Positions 1-10,317 of a stretch of DNA of 64,000 nucleotides are shown piece after piece. The position numbers were made by a program, and so were the translations under genes. The notes beneath the pieces are model-generated. The model had not been told where the DNA came from. It saw only the letters and a list, made by a program, of their open reading frames with translations, and did no database searches. The DNA is from Phycisphaerales bacterium (GTDB lineage Bacteria; Planctomycetota; Phycisphaerae; Phycisphaerales; SM1A02): assembly GCA_009691725.1 (NCBI GenBank), contig SIAP01000003.1, positions 62,001-126,000 of the forward strand, in the 5' to 3' direction. Within the stretch, counting starts at the first letter, position 1. Each line of letters starts with the position of its first letter.

Positions 1-1613
1 AGGCTCATTGCTCGATCCACAATCGCTTTGACGACTGGCGCATCTGATCCAAGACCTGGCAATTGTCCCGGCAGTTTGAGACCGTACTGCAAGAACTGGC
101 TATCGCTTTGTCGTAGATCCTTGAACGCCTCCACAGTTACTCCGTAGTTTGCCGCGAGTGCCCCCAGCCCTTGATCGACCGCTTCAGTTTGAATGGCAGC
201 CGTTGATCCCGCGAGTTTCTCGTAGCGGGCAGATCGATTGATGTCTGCGATCAGCGCATCACGCACAGCGTCCACAGTTGACGGGGCGCTCGATGCCTCG
301 ATGGCGGTGGTCCGCATCACATAGAGATCTCCCGTCAATCCCTCCAACACTGGGCTCGTGATACCAACTTGAGTCACGAATGTTGGCGTCCCACCAAACT
401 CGCGCAGTGCCTGCACCAGTTGCCCCGCGTTGACTGGTTGGGTACCGAACCGATTCGTCGTGGCAGTTCCAAGACCCGGGATTGCTCCAACTTCATTCGG
501 CGAAATCCATCCCTCGCCATTGGTCGAGAGCAGGGGAGCGGTCATGCCAAACTTCGCAGCGATCTCGCTCGCCAGAGTGGCGAGGGGCAATCCGGTCGTC
601 GCCCAGTCTGCGGGCAAGTTGTAGTAGCCGTTGACTTGGGGAATCCCGCGCATCGACAACTGCATCCGATCAGAAACGAACTTTGTGATCTCGCTGCGCT
701 TCAACGCAATCGTTGCTGCCAAGACCTTGGCACGAACCGCCTCGCGCGAGCCTTCGAATGTGGATCCTTCTGCCGTCGTCGAGAGTGCTGCGGCGACGAA
801 TTCTGTTTGGTGCTCAAGCCAGTATTTTCGCAGTTCAATATTCGACAGCGCTGGACTCTGTTCGACCAGCGTGGAGATCGACGCAGCGGGAACAGTGAGC
901 CACTCAATCTTCGCACGGTCTGGGAGGCGATATCCGAAGCCATTCGTTCCCTCACCAGCCACGATGGCACCAAAGGATGCCAATTGTGCGGCGAGCGCCG
1001 ACTCACTCGGTGCGGGCACTTCAACCTTTGACTTGATGCCATCAAGCACCACGATCTCGCCAGACACCGCGGCCAACATCGCGGCAGCGGACTGCTCGAT
1101 CCGTGTCGCAGAGAGGCGACTTGGTCCACTGATGATGAGGTCGACATAACGGTCAACGCCATTGAGTTTCGCAACCGTCTCGAAGACCTCCGTTGGAGTC
1201 ATTCCAGATTCGCGGCAGAGCGCACCGAGCAGATTGCCTTCGGGAACCTTGCTCGAAGTTGCCATTTCTGCGATTCGCGCGCGACCATCTGCCGCACCGC
1301 CCACGAGCCCTGCACGCTGCGCCTCGTTGACGAGCAGGAACCAGTGCACGGGGTCCTTCTCGACTCCCAGTGTACGAACGGTGGGGTCGCCGATCAGCGA
1401 GATCGCCCGCAATTCTTGCTGCATCTTCATGCGATCACCCTCTGTGATCGTGACGCCATCAACGGTCGTCGCCCATGCTGCACGCCCCGTCATCGTCTCG
1501 GTCAGGAAGGTGCTGCTTTGGTCAAAGACGAGCCACGACACCATCAAGAGCGTCATGCCGACGATCAGAATCCATCGCGACGCCTTTTCATTCTTTCGGA
1601 AAAACTTCAGCAT
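1..1613 (-). CDS. SurA/PpiD-like membrane-anchored protein, 3' end outside the window
   Basis: The minus-strand frame is open from ATG at 1613 to the window edge, giving about 537 residues with no stop. The N-terminus MLKFFRKNEKASRW is followed by a hydrophobic segment (about residues 14-32) that looks like a signal anchor, so most of the protein should lie in the periplasm. The arrangement (short cytoplasmic start, one TM helix, long helical body with repeated Ala/Leu-rich stretches) resembles SurA/PpiD N-terminal chaperone domains. No parvulin PPIase domain can be recognised in the visible part; it could lie beyond position 1. It follows rpsD but is separated from it by a strong terminator, so it probably has its own promoter in 1620-1662, where a TATAAA-like box and 12-bp-spaced repeats are found. 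Family assignment is moderate. Confidence 0.55.
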   Translation of the reverse strand, partial: MLKFFRKNEKASRWILIVGMTLLMVSWLVFDQSSTFLTETMTGRAAWATTVDGVTITEGDRMKMQQELRAISLIGDPTVRTLGVEKDPVHWFLLVNEAQRAGLVGGAADGRARIAEMATSSKVPEGNLLGALCRESGMTPTEVFETVAKLNGVDRYVDLIISGPSRLSATRIEQSAAAMLAAVSGEIVVLDGIKSKVEVPAPSESALAAQLASFGAIVAGEGTNGFGYRLPDRAKIEWLTVPAASISTLVEQSPALSNIELRKYWLEHQTEFVAAALSTTAEGSTFEGSREAVRAKVLAATIALKRSEITKFVSDRMQLSMRGIPQVNGYYNLPADWATTGLPLATLASEIAAKFGMTAPLLSTNGEGWISPNEVGAIPGLGTATTNRFGTQPVNAGQLVQALREFGGTPTFVTQVGITSPVLEGLTGDLYVMRTTAIEASSAPSTVDAVRDALIADINRSARYEKLAGSTAAIQTEAVDQGLGALAANYGVTVEAFKDLRQSDSQFLQYGLKLPGQLPGLGSDAPVVKAIVDRAMS

Positions 1614-1627
1614 GTCTATTCCTCTTT

Positions 1628-1656
1628 GTCTTTATAGCAGTCTTGCGAGCAGTCTT
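1628..1656 (-). repeat. three GTCTT units at exact 12-bp spacing upstream of the SurA-like gene
   Basis: On the plus strand GTCTT begins at 1628, 1640 and 1652, and the last two belong to the longer repeat AGCAGTCTT (1636-1644 and 1648-1656). A TATAAA-like box (minus strand, 1636-1631) lies inside. The repeats sit just before the start codon at 1613 and after the rpsD terminator, where an operator would be expected. No -35 box is convincing. Confidence 0.3.
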
Positions 1657-1662
1657 TCTAGC

Positions 1663-1698
1663 AAAAGAGCGCACGGACGGTCATCGTCCGCGCGCTCT
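1663..1698 (-). terminator. intrinsic terminator of rpsD
   Basis: A 13-bp stem (1667-1679 paired with 1685-1697, one G-U pair in the RNA) with loop 1680-1684 is followed on the minus strand by TTTT (1666-1663). It starts about 20 bases after the rpsD stop codon and should end the rpsD transcript before the SurA-like gene. Confidence 0.85.
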
Positions 1699-1718
1699 GG
1701 AGATCTCTCGTGACACGA

Positions 1719-2318
1719 TCAGCGGTAAAACTCGACGATGAGATTCGTGTTCACGTCGAATGGGATTTGTTCGGATGATGGAGTCGCCAGCACATTCGCC
1801 GTCAACTCTGCAGGATTCACGGCAAGCCAACCCGGCACGATGTGCCCAGCAAGGCTCTCCATGTTCTCGCGGACGAGTTTGTGAGATGTGTCACGCAGCG
1901 TGATCGTCATGCCTGGCTCGCACGCATATGAGGGTCGATCAACCTTGTGACCATCGACCTTCACATGACCGTGCACAACAAGTTGCCGAGCCGCCCAGAT
2001 GGTTCGAGCGAATCCAGCACGTCGCACCAAATTGTCCAAGCGTCGTTCGAGGTTCTGCAGGAGCACTTCTCCAGTGTTTCCCTTGCTGCGACCAGCCTCT
2101 GCGAGGTAGCGCCGGAATTGCTTCTCAAGCACGCTGTAGTGGTAGCGGAGCTTCTGCTTTTCGTCCTTGCGCACCCCATATGGCTTTGCTCGTTTGCCTC
2201 GGAATCCATGCATTCCAGGAGGGGTCAATTGTCGTTTGGCGGTGTGCTTTGGGATGTCAGCAATCGGAACACCAACGCGACGGGAGAGTTTGACTTTGGG
2301 ACCGATATAGCGTGCCAT
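1719..2318 (-). CDS. rpsD: 30S ribosomal protein S4
   Basis: S4 (199 aa) binds 16S rRNA early in 30S assembly and contributes to decoding fidelity. The sequence begins MARYIGPKVKLSRR, which is the family start. It carries the N-terminal S4 domain and then the RNA-binding S4 fold with LENLERRLDN-type and RQLVVHGHVKVDG motifs around residues 95-125. The four zinc-binding cysteines of the C+ form are absent, so this is the zinc-free type. The start at 2318 was chosen over an open extension to 2342 because it matches the family N-terminus. The predicted promoter lies so close that the leader would be only about 6 nt, and no Shine-Dalgarno sequence is seen. It stands alone here, not in an alpha-operon with rpsM, rpsK and rpoA. 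Confidence 0.97.
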   Translation of the reverse strand: MARYIGPKVKLSRRVGVPIADIPKHTAKRQLTPPGMHGFRGKRAKPYGVRKDEKQKLRYHYSVLEKQFRRYLAEAGRSKGNTGEVLLQNLERRLDNLVRRAGFARTIWAARQLVVHGHVKVDGHKVDRPSYACEPGMTITLRDTSHKLVRENMESLAGHIVPGWLAVNPAELTANVLATPSSEQIPFDVNTNLIVEFYR

Positions 2319-2330
2319 GGGTAGTCGGGC

Positions 2331-2359
2331 ATTGAACACCACCCCTGCCGAATTGTCAA
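2331..2359 (-). promoter_or_regulatory. sigma-70-type promoter of rpsD
   Basis: Read on the minus strand, a perfect -35 box TTGACA (2359-2354), a 17-bp spacer and TTCAAT (2336-2331, 4 of 6 matches) precede rpsD. The predicted transcription start is near 2324, only about six bases before the ATG at 2318. Confidence 0.5.
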
Positions 2360-2428
2360 GAGATTGGCTCTCGTGTTAGAGCTCAACCCCTTCTCATGGG
2401 GTGGTCAGCGAGGTCGTGCAAGAAGCGA

Positions 2429-4345
2429 TCAGTACGCCCTCGAGTCGCTCCGCTCGCGCCAGTTGAGAAAAGCGCGGTTGAGAACCCGATATCCGCCCGG
2501 GGTGGGGTAGTCGCCCGTGAAGTACCAGTCCCCGGTGTGCTCTGGCATGGCTCGACGAAGACCCTCGACGGTTTGGTAGATCACTTCGACCTCCCCAGAC
2601 CAATCATCCGATTTGGGTCGAATCAGTCGAGCGATCTCCTGCGAAAGCTCATCCTGAGTGAATCGGTCGTAGATCAATCGGACATGGTTCTTCATCCGGT
2701 CGGGTGCAAGGTTCTCTTGACCCTTGCAGAGCGACTCGACCTCATCGAGCAGGGCGTCATCTCCTCGTTGGCGAACGAGCCCGATCGCTGCCTCGAATGC
2801 AATAAACCGACCAAGTTGGCTCATGTCAATTCCGTAGCAGTCTGGGTAGAGAATCGGAGGCGCACTACTGACCACCAGAATCCGCGACGGATTCAGCCGC
2901 GACAGAATGGTGATGATGGAATCGCGCAGGGTCGTGCCTCGAACGATGGAGTCATCCACCGCGATCAGGGTGTCACCCGTGTTGATGGTTCCGCGAGTGA
3001 TGTCATAGACATGGCTCACGAGGTCGCGGCGCGCAGCATCATGTGTGATAAATGTGCGCAAGCGTTGATCCTTGTGTGCGACTTTCTCGGCGCGCACACG
3101 AACATCCATGAGTGCCGCAATGCGCTCTGGAGTCGCTCGCCCCTCTGCGACGAGTCTGCACACTTCGTCGCTGCCACGCTTGCGCATGATTCGCTCTGTC
3201 TCCTGGACGAGTCCGAGATACGCGCTCTCCGCGGTGTTTGGAATGAACGAGAACACGGCGTGTTCAACCGATCCGCCAAGTCGTTCCAAAATGCGCGGAG
3301 CGAGGTTTTCGCCGAGTCGCTTGCGCTCCTCGTAGATCTCATGATCGTTCCCTCGACTGAAATAAATCCGCTCGAAACTGCATTGACGAATGGGTCGCGC
3401 AGGTGCGAACCGCGTCTTGGCGATCGCGCCGTCGCGTTTGATGCTGAGCACATGACCGGGTTCGAGTTGTTCAATCGCATTCACCCCAACATCGAAGACG
3501 GCGGCAAGGGCGGGGCGTTCGCTCGCGATTGCGACGACTTCGTCAGTGATGAGCACGAATGCCGGTCGGATGCCCGCAGGGTCTCGGCAGGCGAAGCAGT
3601 CGCCGTTGCCGATCAGCCCCGCGAGTGTGTAGCCACCGTCGAATCTTGCAGTGGCGCGCTCGAGAATTCGACCATAGTCGAGTTGGAGAGACACGGATTG
3701 TGCGAGTGCGCGTCCCTCGAGCGCGGAGAAAGAACCGGGTCCACTCGTGGCAATCAAGTGATCGTGTTCGCCGTCAATGGCATGACCGATCTTTTCGAGC
3801 ACCACTCCGGTGTCGCTTCCACCAACTGGAGCAAGACCATATTCCACGAGCAATTCGAAGAGTTCCGGCGAATTCGTCAAATTGAAATTGCCGGCGAGAG
3901 CGAGATTGCGACTTGCGATGATGGACCTGCGCAAGAATGGATGGCAGGCGTCGGACGAGCGACCGCCGAATGTGCCGTAGCGCAGATGCCCGAGGCTCAC
4001 TTCGCCCAACAGCGGCACGCGGCGCTTCAGATCGAGCGGTGCGATGGTGCGCAAGAGGGCATCGCTCATGTTTCGGATGGGTGAGAGTGCATCATCGAAG
4101 AGTCGTTCAACGGGATTGCGCTTGGCGCTGCGGGCCCGCTGCATGAAGGGCTCTCCCGGCGGCATGTCGAATCGCACTGTGGCAATTCCGGCGCCATCCT
4201 GCCCTCGATTGTGCTGCTTCTCCATCAACAGATAGAGCTTGCGGAGTCCCCATGCTGGATCGGCGTACTGTTCCTGAAACCACTCAATCGGCTTGCGCAG
4301 TCGCACGAGTGCGAGACCGCATTCATGTGTCAGTGCGTCGCTCAT
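2429..4345 (-). CDS. purF: amidophosphoribosyltransferase (glutamine PRPP amidotransferase)
   Basis: Catalyses the first step of purine synthesis, making phosphoribosylamine from PRPP and glutamine. The protein has 638 residues, longer than the roughly 500 of E. coli PurF. It opens MSDALTHECG, so the N-terminal nucleophile Cys is at position 9 after a short leader instead of at position 2; this HECG form with a leader is known from the longer PurF group of Bacteroidetes-like bacteria. An Ntn-hydrolase glutaminase domain (RGQDGAGIA, GHLRYGTFG) is followed by a phosphoribosyltransferase domain with the PRPP loop VDDSIVRGTT around residue 470. The gene is flanked on the same strand by the metallo-hydrolase and rpsD, with gaps near 100 bp. 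Assignment is firm; the purine role is from the family. Confidence 0.93.
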   Translation of the reverse strand: MSDALTHECGLALVRLRKPIEWFQEQYADPAWGLRKLYLLMEKQHNRGQDGAGIATVRFDMPPGEPFMQRARSAKRNPVERLFDDALSPIRNMSDALLRTIAPLDLKRRVPLLGEVSLGHLRYGTFGGRSSDACHPFLRRSIIASRNLALAGNFNLTNSPELFELLVEYGLAPVGGSDTGVVLEKIGHAIDGEHDHLIATSGPGSFSALEGRALAQSVSLQLDYGRILERATARFDGGYTLAGLIGNGDCFACRDPAGIRPAFVLITDEVVAIASERPALAAVFDVGVNAIEQLEPGHVLSIKRDGAIAKTRFAPARPIRQCSFERIYFSRGNDHEIYEERKRLGENLAPRILERLGGSVEHAVFSFIPNTAESAYLGLVQETERIMRKRGSDEVCRLVAEGRATPERIAALMDVRVRAEKVAHKDQRLRTFITHDAARRDLVSHVYDITRGTINTGDTLIAVDDSIVRGTTLRDSIITILSRLNPSRILVVSSAPPILYPDCYGIDMSQLGRFIAFEAAIGLVRQRGDDALLDEVESLCKGQENLAPDRMKNHVRLIYDRFTQDELSQEIARLIRPKSDDWSGEVEVIYQTVEGLRRAMPEHTGDWYFTGDYPTPGGYRVLNRAFLNWRERSDSRAY

Positions 4346-4444
4346 TGGAGCGCGGAAGGGTAGTGCAAGCGGATCAATGGGGTGTGCCCACGGATCTCGA
4401 GGCGGAGACCAAAGGAACTGCCCGCAAACGGGGGGTGAGGGGGG

Positions 4445-5254
4445 TTACGCGATTGCGACTTCGCTGCGGCGAATGCGCATTAGCGGCGTGGGAGCGTCGG
4501 GGCGGCTGATCACCAATGCGTTTGCCATCGACGGGAGTGCAGCGGTGAAGAGTGATCGCGCCAGTTCGGGTCGGTTGCATTGCTGCGAGAGATGGAGCAG
4601 CACGAGGTGCTGCACACTTCCCGCGGCGGTCAGGGTTTGTGCCGCGACGAGCGCCTGCTCGTTGGAAAGATGACCGCGACCCCCCATGATGCGAGATTTC
4701 AGAAAGTACGGACGGGTCGATTCGCGCTGCATCTGTTCGTCGTAATTACTCTCGATCGACAGCATGTCGAGGTTTGCAAATGCCTCGAGAAGGTCGTCGG
4801 TGACCGCGCCGAGATCCGTCGCGTGACCTATCCGTGCATGCTCGCAGTCGAAACGGAAAGCAGTTGAACCGAGCTCATCGTGCGGGACAGCAATCGGTTG
4901 CACATCAGCGGTATCGCCAAGGCGAAATGGACCATCGAGCGGCCGCAGGCACGCGGGTGGAACACCCATTGACAGCGCCATCTCTGCGTGCGCCCGCCTG
5001 AGAATGACGGGAACTGGAGCGCGTTGGAGTTGCCGCACCCACCCTGGTGACCAATGATCTCGATCCAAGTGCGTCAGAAAAATCGCACGCAGTGTGTGGA
5101 AGCGAGCCGACGCTCCGGCGTCGACGAAGGACTGGCGCACTCGTCGTGGACTCAAACCCGCATCGACAAGGACGAACTTCCCGGAATCATCGAAGGAAAT
5201 GGCAGTCGCGTTTCCCCTGGAACTGCTGCCAAGGACGCAGACAGACGCGCTCAT
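4445..5254 (-). CDS. metallo-beta-lactamase fold hydrolase, WalJ/YycJ type
   Basis: A 269-residue MBL-fold protein. The opening (CVLGSSSRGNATAI) and the metal motif THLDRDH near residue 60 are typical of the WalJ/YycJ group. Further metal ligands are probable in GHATDLG and in the C-terminal HLSNEQAL and LLHLSQQ stretches. Proteins of this group are cytoplasmic dinuclear-zinc hydrolases with presumed exonuclease activity; the substrate in planctomycetes is not known. Start MSASVCVLG at 5254 was preferred because the MBL fold begins there; an in-frame extension to 5344 adds only low-similarity sequence. It sits between lpxA and purF on the same strand. Confidence 0.8.
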   Translation of the reverse strand: MSASVCVLGSSSRGNATAISFDDSGKFVLVDAGLSPRRVRQSFVDAGASARFHTLRAIFLTHLDRDHWSPGWVRQLQRAPVPVILRRAHAEMALSMGVPPACLRPLDGPFRLGDTADVQPIAVPHDELGSTAFRFDCEHARIGHATDLGAVTDDLLEAFANLDMLSIESNYDEQMQRESTRPYFLKSRIMGGRGHLSNEQALVAAQTLTAAGSVQHLVLLHLSQQCNRPELARSLFTAALPSMANALVISRPDAPTPLMRIRRSEVAIA

Positions 5255-5350
5255 CGTGCTGACCTCTGACATTGAAGCGGGTGGTTCGAATCGATCATCC
5301 TGATCTCCGTCGTGCCATGGGTCGGGTGTGCAGTCCGTGCACACACGCGA

Positions 5351-6181
5351 TCACTCACCCTTCTCGTGACGACCGCGCGCGATCACGATACCTCGTTTAG
5401 AGGACTCGATGAAGGCGATGTATTCGGCGATGATTGGGTCGTCAGCACGGGTTTTCAGGATCTCCATCGCGCCCTTGGGCGCCATGCGGCTGCGGCACAG
5501 CGTGGCGAATACCCATCGTGCCGCGTCGATGGACGCGGTTGAAAATCCAGCACGACGCATCCCAATGACATTCACTGCGCGTGCATGATTGACTGTGAGC
5601 ACCATGAAAAATGGGCAGACATCTTGGGTCGCACCGGAGAGGCCGCCGATGAATGCGCCACGACCGATGCGCACAAATTGTTGCACGCCCGAATTGCCGC
5701 CAGTAATCACACGATCTGCAACGTCGACATGTCCTGCGAGCGATGACGCATTGGCGAAGACGCAGTTGTTCCCAACCACGCAGTCGTGGCCCGCGTGCGA
5801 GTTCGTCATCCAATAGTTGTGATCGCCGATGCGGCCGGGTGCATCGGTCTTTGGTCTGCTGATCGTCACCCCCTCGCGAAAAACATTGTGCGATCCGATG
5901 ATGACTCCTGCGCCAGCGATATCGGGCGAGGCTCCCAGATCCTGTGGAGCGCACGCAATACAGGCGTTTGGATAGAACACATTGTGCTCGCCAATCGTGA
6001 GGGGGCCCTCCAACTGCACGCGCGAACGAAGCACCGTTCCCGCACCCACGGAGAGCGGACCGAGCGTTCCCATCAGATGACACCACGGACCGACCACAAC
6101 ATCACTTGCAAGCGTGACATCTCCCTCAATAATGGCTGTGGCGTGAATCTTCGGCACCTCGGGAGAATAGCGATTGCTCAC
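5351..6181 (-). CDS. lpxA: acyl-[acyl carrier protein]-UDP-N-acetylglucosamine O-acyltransferase
   Basis: First enzyme of lipid A synthesis, transferring a 3-hydroxyacyl chain from ACP to UDP-GlcNAc in the cytoplasm. The 276-residue protein shows left-handed beta-helix hexapeptide repeats (IHATAIIEGDVTLASDVVVG, IGEHNVFYPN, IGSHNVFREG) and the catalytic segment NSHAGHDC, where the second His matches LpxA His125. A GTG at 6181 (VSNRYSPEVP) was chosen; an open extension to 6373 would overlap the divergent lipB and adds no LpxA-like sequence. Only 15 bp separate the lpxA and lipB starts. Presence of lpxA implies an LPS-type outer membrane; lpxD, lpxB and lpxC are not in the window. Confidence 0.88.
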   Translation of the reverse strand: MSNRYSPEVPKIHATAIIEGDVTLASDVVVGPWCHLMGTLGPLSVGAGTVLRSRVQLEGPLTIGEHNVFYPNACIACAPQDLGASPDIAGAGVIIGSHNVFREGVTISRPKTDAPGRIGDHNYWMTNSHAGHDCVVGNNCVFANASSLAGHVDVADRVITGGNSGVQQFVRIGRGAFIGGLSGATQDVCPFFMVLTVNHARAVNVIGMRRAGFSTASIDAARWVFATLCRSRMAPKGAMEILKTRADDPIIAEYIAFIESSKRGIVIARGRHEKGE

Positions 6182-6196
6182 TACGATCGCCCTGCG

Positions 6197-6952
6197 ATGG
6201 ATGGAGTGCGTCACAGTGATCTTGTGGAGTTCGTCGATCTTGGACGGATGTCTTATGCAGCCGCGTACAGGGTGCAATGCGACGCGCATGAGCGAGTTGT
6301 TGCTTCGCGACCGCCCATCGGCGAGGCGATCATCGAATCCCAGCCGGCGGGAGCGGTGTATTTCGTAGAGCACGACCCACCCGTCATCACAGTGTCACGT
6401 CGCAAAGATGCGCACCGCCATGTGCTGCTCTCGACGGAACAGTTAGCGGGGCGCGGCGTCCAGTGCGTCGAAACGGATCGCGGCGGGGATGTCACTTGGC
6501 ATGGTCCCGGGCAGATCGTGGTCTACCTCGTTCTGGATCTGAATCGGTTGGGACTTCGCGTGCACGGCTACTTGCGCATGCTCGAAGGCGCGGTGATCGA
6601 CACGCTCGCGGAGTTCGGCGTGCGCGGCGTGCGTGATCCTGCAGCGACGGGGGTGTGGGTGGATGAAGGGAAGAACGCCAAGAAAATCTGCGCCATGGGA
6701 GTGCGACTCTCGCGCTGGGTTTCGATGCACGGGATTGCTCTCAACGTGCATCCGGATCTCTCGAGCTTCGACCTGATTGTCCCCTGCGGACTGGTCGGGC
6801 GAGGTGTGACGAGCCTCGCGCGCCAGTTCCCCGATGCTGCGCCAACGATGGATCACGTCAAGAAAACGCTCGCGCTGAGGCTCCTTTGCGCACTCGAAAT
6901 GGCGGCGCAGCAAGCCCTGCGCAGACCAGAAACCACTTACGAGCGTCCATAG
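6197..6952 (+). CDS. lipB: lipoyl(octanoyl) transferase
   Basis: Moves octanoyl groups from octanoyl-ACP to the lipoyl domains of E2 and H proteins, the first step of protein lipoylation. The 251-residue protein has all LipB signatures: GGDVTWHGPGQ near residue 95, the Lys of KICAMGVR (general base) and the nucleophilic Cys of PCGLVGRGVTSL. MHGIALNV is also typical. ATG at 6197 was chosen because it gives the family length and clears the divergent lpxA start. The open frame upstream has no LipB similarity. lepA follows on the same strand 47 bp downstream. lipA is not in the window. Confidence 0.93.
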   Translation: MDGVRHSDLVEFVDLGRMSYAAAYRVQCDAHERVVASRPPIGEAIIESQPAGAVYFVEHDPPVITVSRRKDAHRHVLLSTEQLAGRGVQCVETDRGGDVTWHGPGQIVVYLVLDLNRLGLRVHGYLRMLEGAVIDTLAEFGVRGVRDPAATGVWVDEGKNAKKICAMGVRLSRWVSMHGIALNVHPDLSSFDLIVPCGLVGRGVTSLARQFPDAAPTMDHVKKTLALRLLCALEMAAQQALRRPETTYERP

Positions 6953-6999
6953 CACGGCGAATCAGCGGCGTTGACTACACTTCGGGGCTCCCAAATCCG

Positions 7000-8814
<1,815 letters not shown>

Positions 8815-8861
8815 TTCGTCGCGTCAGAGAGGAACGGCCGCTTCTCGCTACTCTCACGGGC

Positions 8862-9587
8862 ATGCGAATGATGACTTCTATCGTTGCGGCCTCCGTGCTT
8901 TCGAGTGCGCTCACCGCCTTCTTTATCTCAGGGATCGATCGATCAGCGGCGGCACGCGCCCTGCCACTTCCGGTGGATCTCGGACCAGCCGATGCACTCG
9001 TGCTTGCGGGCAAAGATGACTTGCGCATTACAAATGCAGATGGCCGAATGAGCTGGTCGGATCAACCAGGCAGCCGCGCGTTCTCGCTTGGGACGGTGCA
9101 TGTCGGTCGAATTCTCAATGCGCTGATGAAGAGTGAGAAGTACCAGCGCGAGCGCGACGAATTTGACGCTGTGCGAGCGGAGAAGGGCAAGGAGTTTGAG
9201 GGTCGTTACAAGGAGATGATGGAGAAGGCGCGGGGGCTCACTCCCGACTCTCCTGAGTTTCCAGCGATGCGCGAGCAGTTTGAAGCATTTCAGAAAGAGG
9301 CATCCCAGTGGAACGAGTCCAGTGAGGCCGCGGGTCGCGAGATGGTCGCACGCCACTATCAGGGTGCGTATTCCGATCTGCGCGTGGCAGTGGACGTCGT
9401 GGCAGATCGACGGAAGATCGACCTTGTGATGCGCTTCGTTCCACCTGCGGATGAAATCAAGCCGGGAGATGAAACTGAACTCGCGCGACAACTTCTCGCA
9501 CGCACCTTCCTCCGTGCGCCAGAGGCGCTCGATATCACCGAGGACATCTTGACCGAAATGAACATTCAAGCGCCAAAGAAGGACTGA
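8862..9587 (+). CDS. Skp/OmpH-like periplasmic protein, first tandem copy
   Basis: A 241-residue protein with an N-terminal hydrophobic segment (MRMMTSIVAASVLSSALTAF) that looks like a signal sequence or anchor. A region (about 30-75) with LGPADAL and GRMSWSDQPGSRAFSLG is shared with the next gene. A charged helical stretch (about 80-150, RERDEFDAVRAEKGKEFEGR) resembles the coiled-coil arms of Skp/OmpH, and the C-terminal part ends DITEDILTEMNI. Skp proteins hold unfolded outer-membrane proteins; whether these copies do so is inference. The start at 8862 was chosen because it begins the signal-like segment. The downstream copy begins 7 bp after this stop. Confidence 0.7.
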   Translation: MRMMTSIVAASVLSSALTAFFISGIDRSAAARALPLPVDLGPADALVLAGKDDLRITNADGRMSWSDQPGSRAFSLGTVHVGRILNALMKSEKYQRERDEFDAVRAEKGKEFEGRYKEMMEKARGLTPDSPEFPAMREQFEAFQKEASQWNESSEAAGREMVARHYQGAYSDLRVAVDVVADRRKIDLVMRFVPPADEIKPGDETELARQLLARTFLRAPEALDITEDILTEMNIQAPKKD

Positions 9588-9594
9588 GCTCGGC

Positions 9595-10317
9595 ATGCGG
9601 CACTCGTTGATCGTCATCGTTGGAGCGCTCGTTGCGGGATGTGTCGGCGGCATCATCGCGATCGCGCTTTCTGGAACTCCAGCTGTCGCATCGAAGTTGC
9701 TCCCTGCGGATCTTGGTCCTGCGGATGCATTATTGTTGATGTCGGCGGACGGGCAGCTCTCGCTCACCAACAAGGGTGGACGACTTGCGTGGTCCGATGC
9801 TCCATCGGCGCGCGCATTCAGCGTCGGGTGCGTTTTCATTGATCGGGTGATGAAGGGACTCCTCGCGAGTGACCGCTTTGCATCAGAGAGGCAGAGATTC
9901 GACGACGAGGCGCGAGCACAGGGAGAGTCGTTTGAGCAGCGAAGCAAGTCCCTTCAATCGAAGTACCCAGATCTCAAGCCGGACGATCCACAGTTCGAAC
10001 AGGCCAAGCAAGAGTTTGCGCAACTCCAGATGGAGTACGAAAAGTGGTTTGCAGCGCTGCAAAAGATTCAATCCAAGCACATGGGAGAGCAGGTTCAGAC
10101 TGCGTATGTCGAACTGCTCGCTGCGCTCGAAGTTGTGGCGGAGAAGAAGAAGATTGACTTTGTTTACCGATATGTTCCGCCAGATCGCCCCTTCGATTCG
10201 ATGAGTCTCGCGGATGCGATGCTTCAGGTGCAGTCTCGACCTTTCTTGCGCTCCCCCGCGTCGGTCGACATCACCGAGGAGGTCATCGTGGAGCTGGGCT
10301 TGCCTTCGGATCCCTGA
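9595..10317 (+). CDS. Skp/OmpH-like periplasmic protein, second tandem copy
   Basis: A 240-residue paralogue of the preceding gene, with the same order: signal-like helix (MRHSLIVIVGALVAGCVGGI), shared block LGPADALLLMS and GRLAWSDAPSARAFSVG, charged coiled-coil region (about 85-150), then a C-terminal block ending DITEEVIVELGLPSDP. Both copies keep a VVAxxxKID(L/F)V(M/Y)R(F/Y)VPP stretch. Identity is moderate by eye, so the duplication is not recent. A Cys in AGCVGG could be lipidated, but the context is not a strong lipobox. The 3' end overlaps the convergent gene at 10283-11161 by 35 bp. Confidence 0.7.
   Translation: MRHSLIVIVGALVAGCVGGIIAIALSGTPAVASKLLPADLGPADALLLMSADGQLSLTNKGGRLAWSDAPSARAFSVGCVFIDRVMKGLLASDRFASERQRFDDEARAQGESFEQRSKSLQSKYPDLKPDDPQFEQAKQEFAQLQMEYEKWFAALQKIQSKHMGEQVQTAYVELLAALEVVAEKKKIDFVYRYVPPDRPFDSMSLADAMLQVQSRPFLRSPASVDITEEVIVELGLPSDP

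Noticed and set aside
2396-4084. 562-codon open frame opposite purF
   Set aside because: Antisense artefact of codon usage, as for lepA; no signal, domain or promoter supports it.
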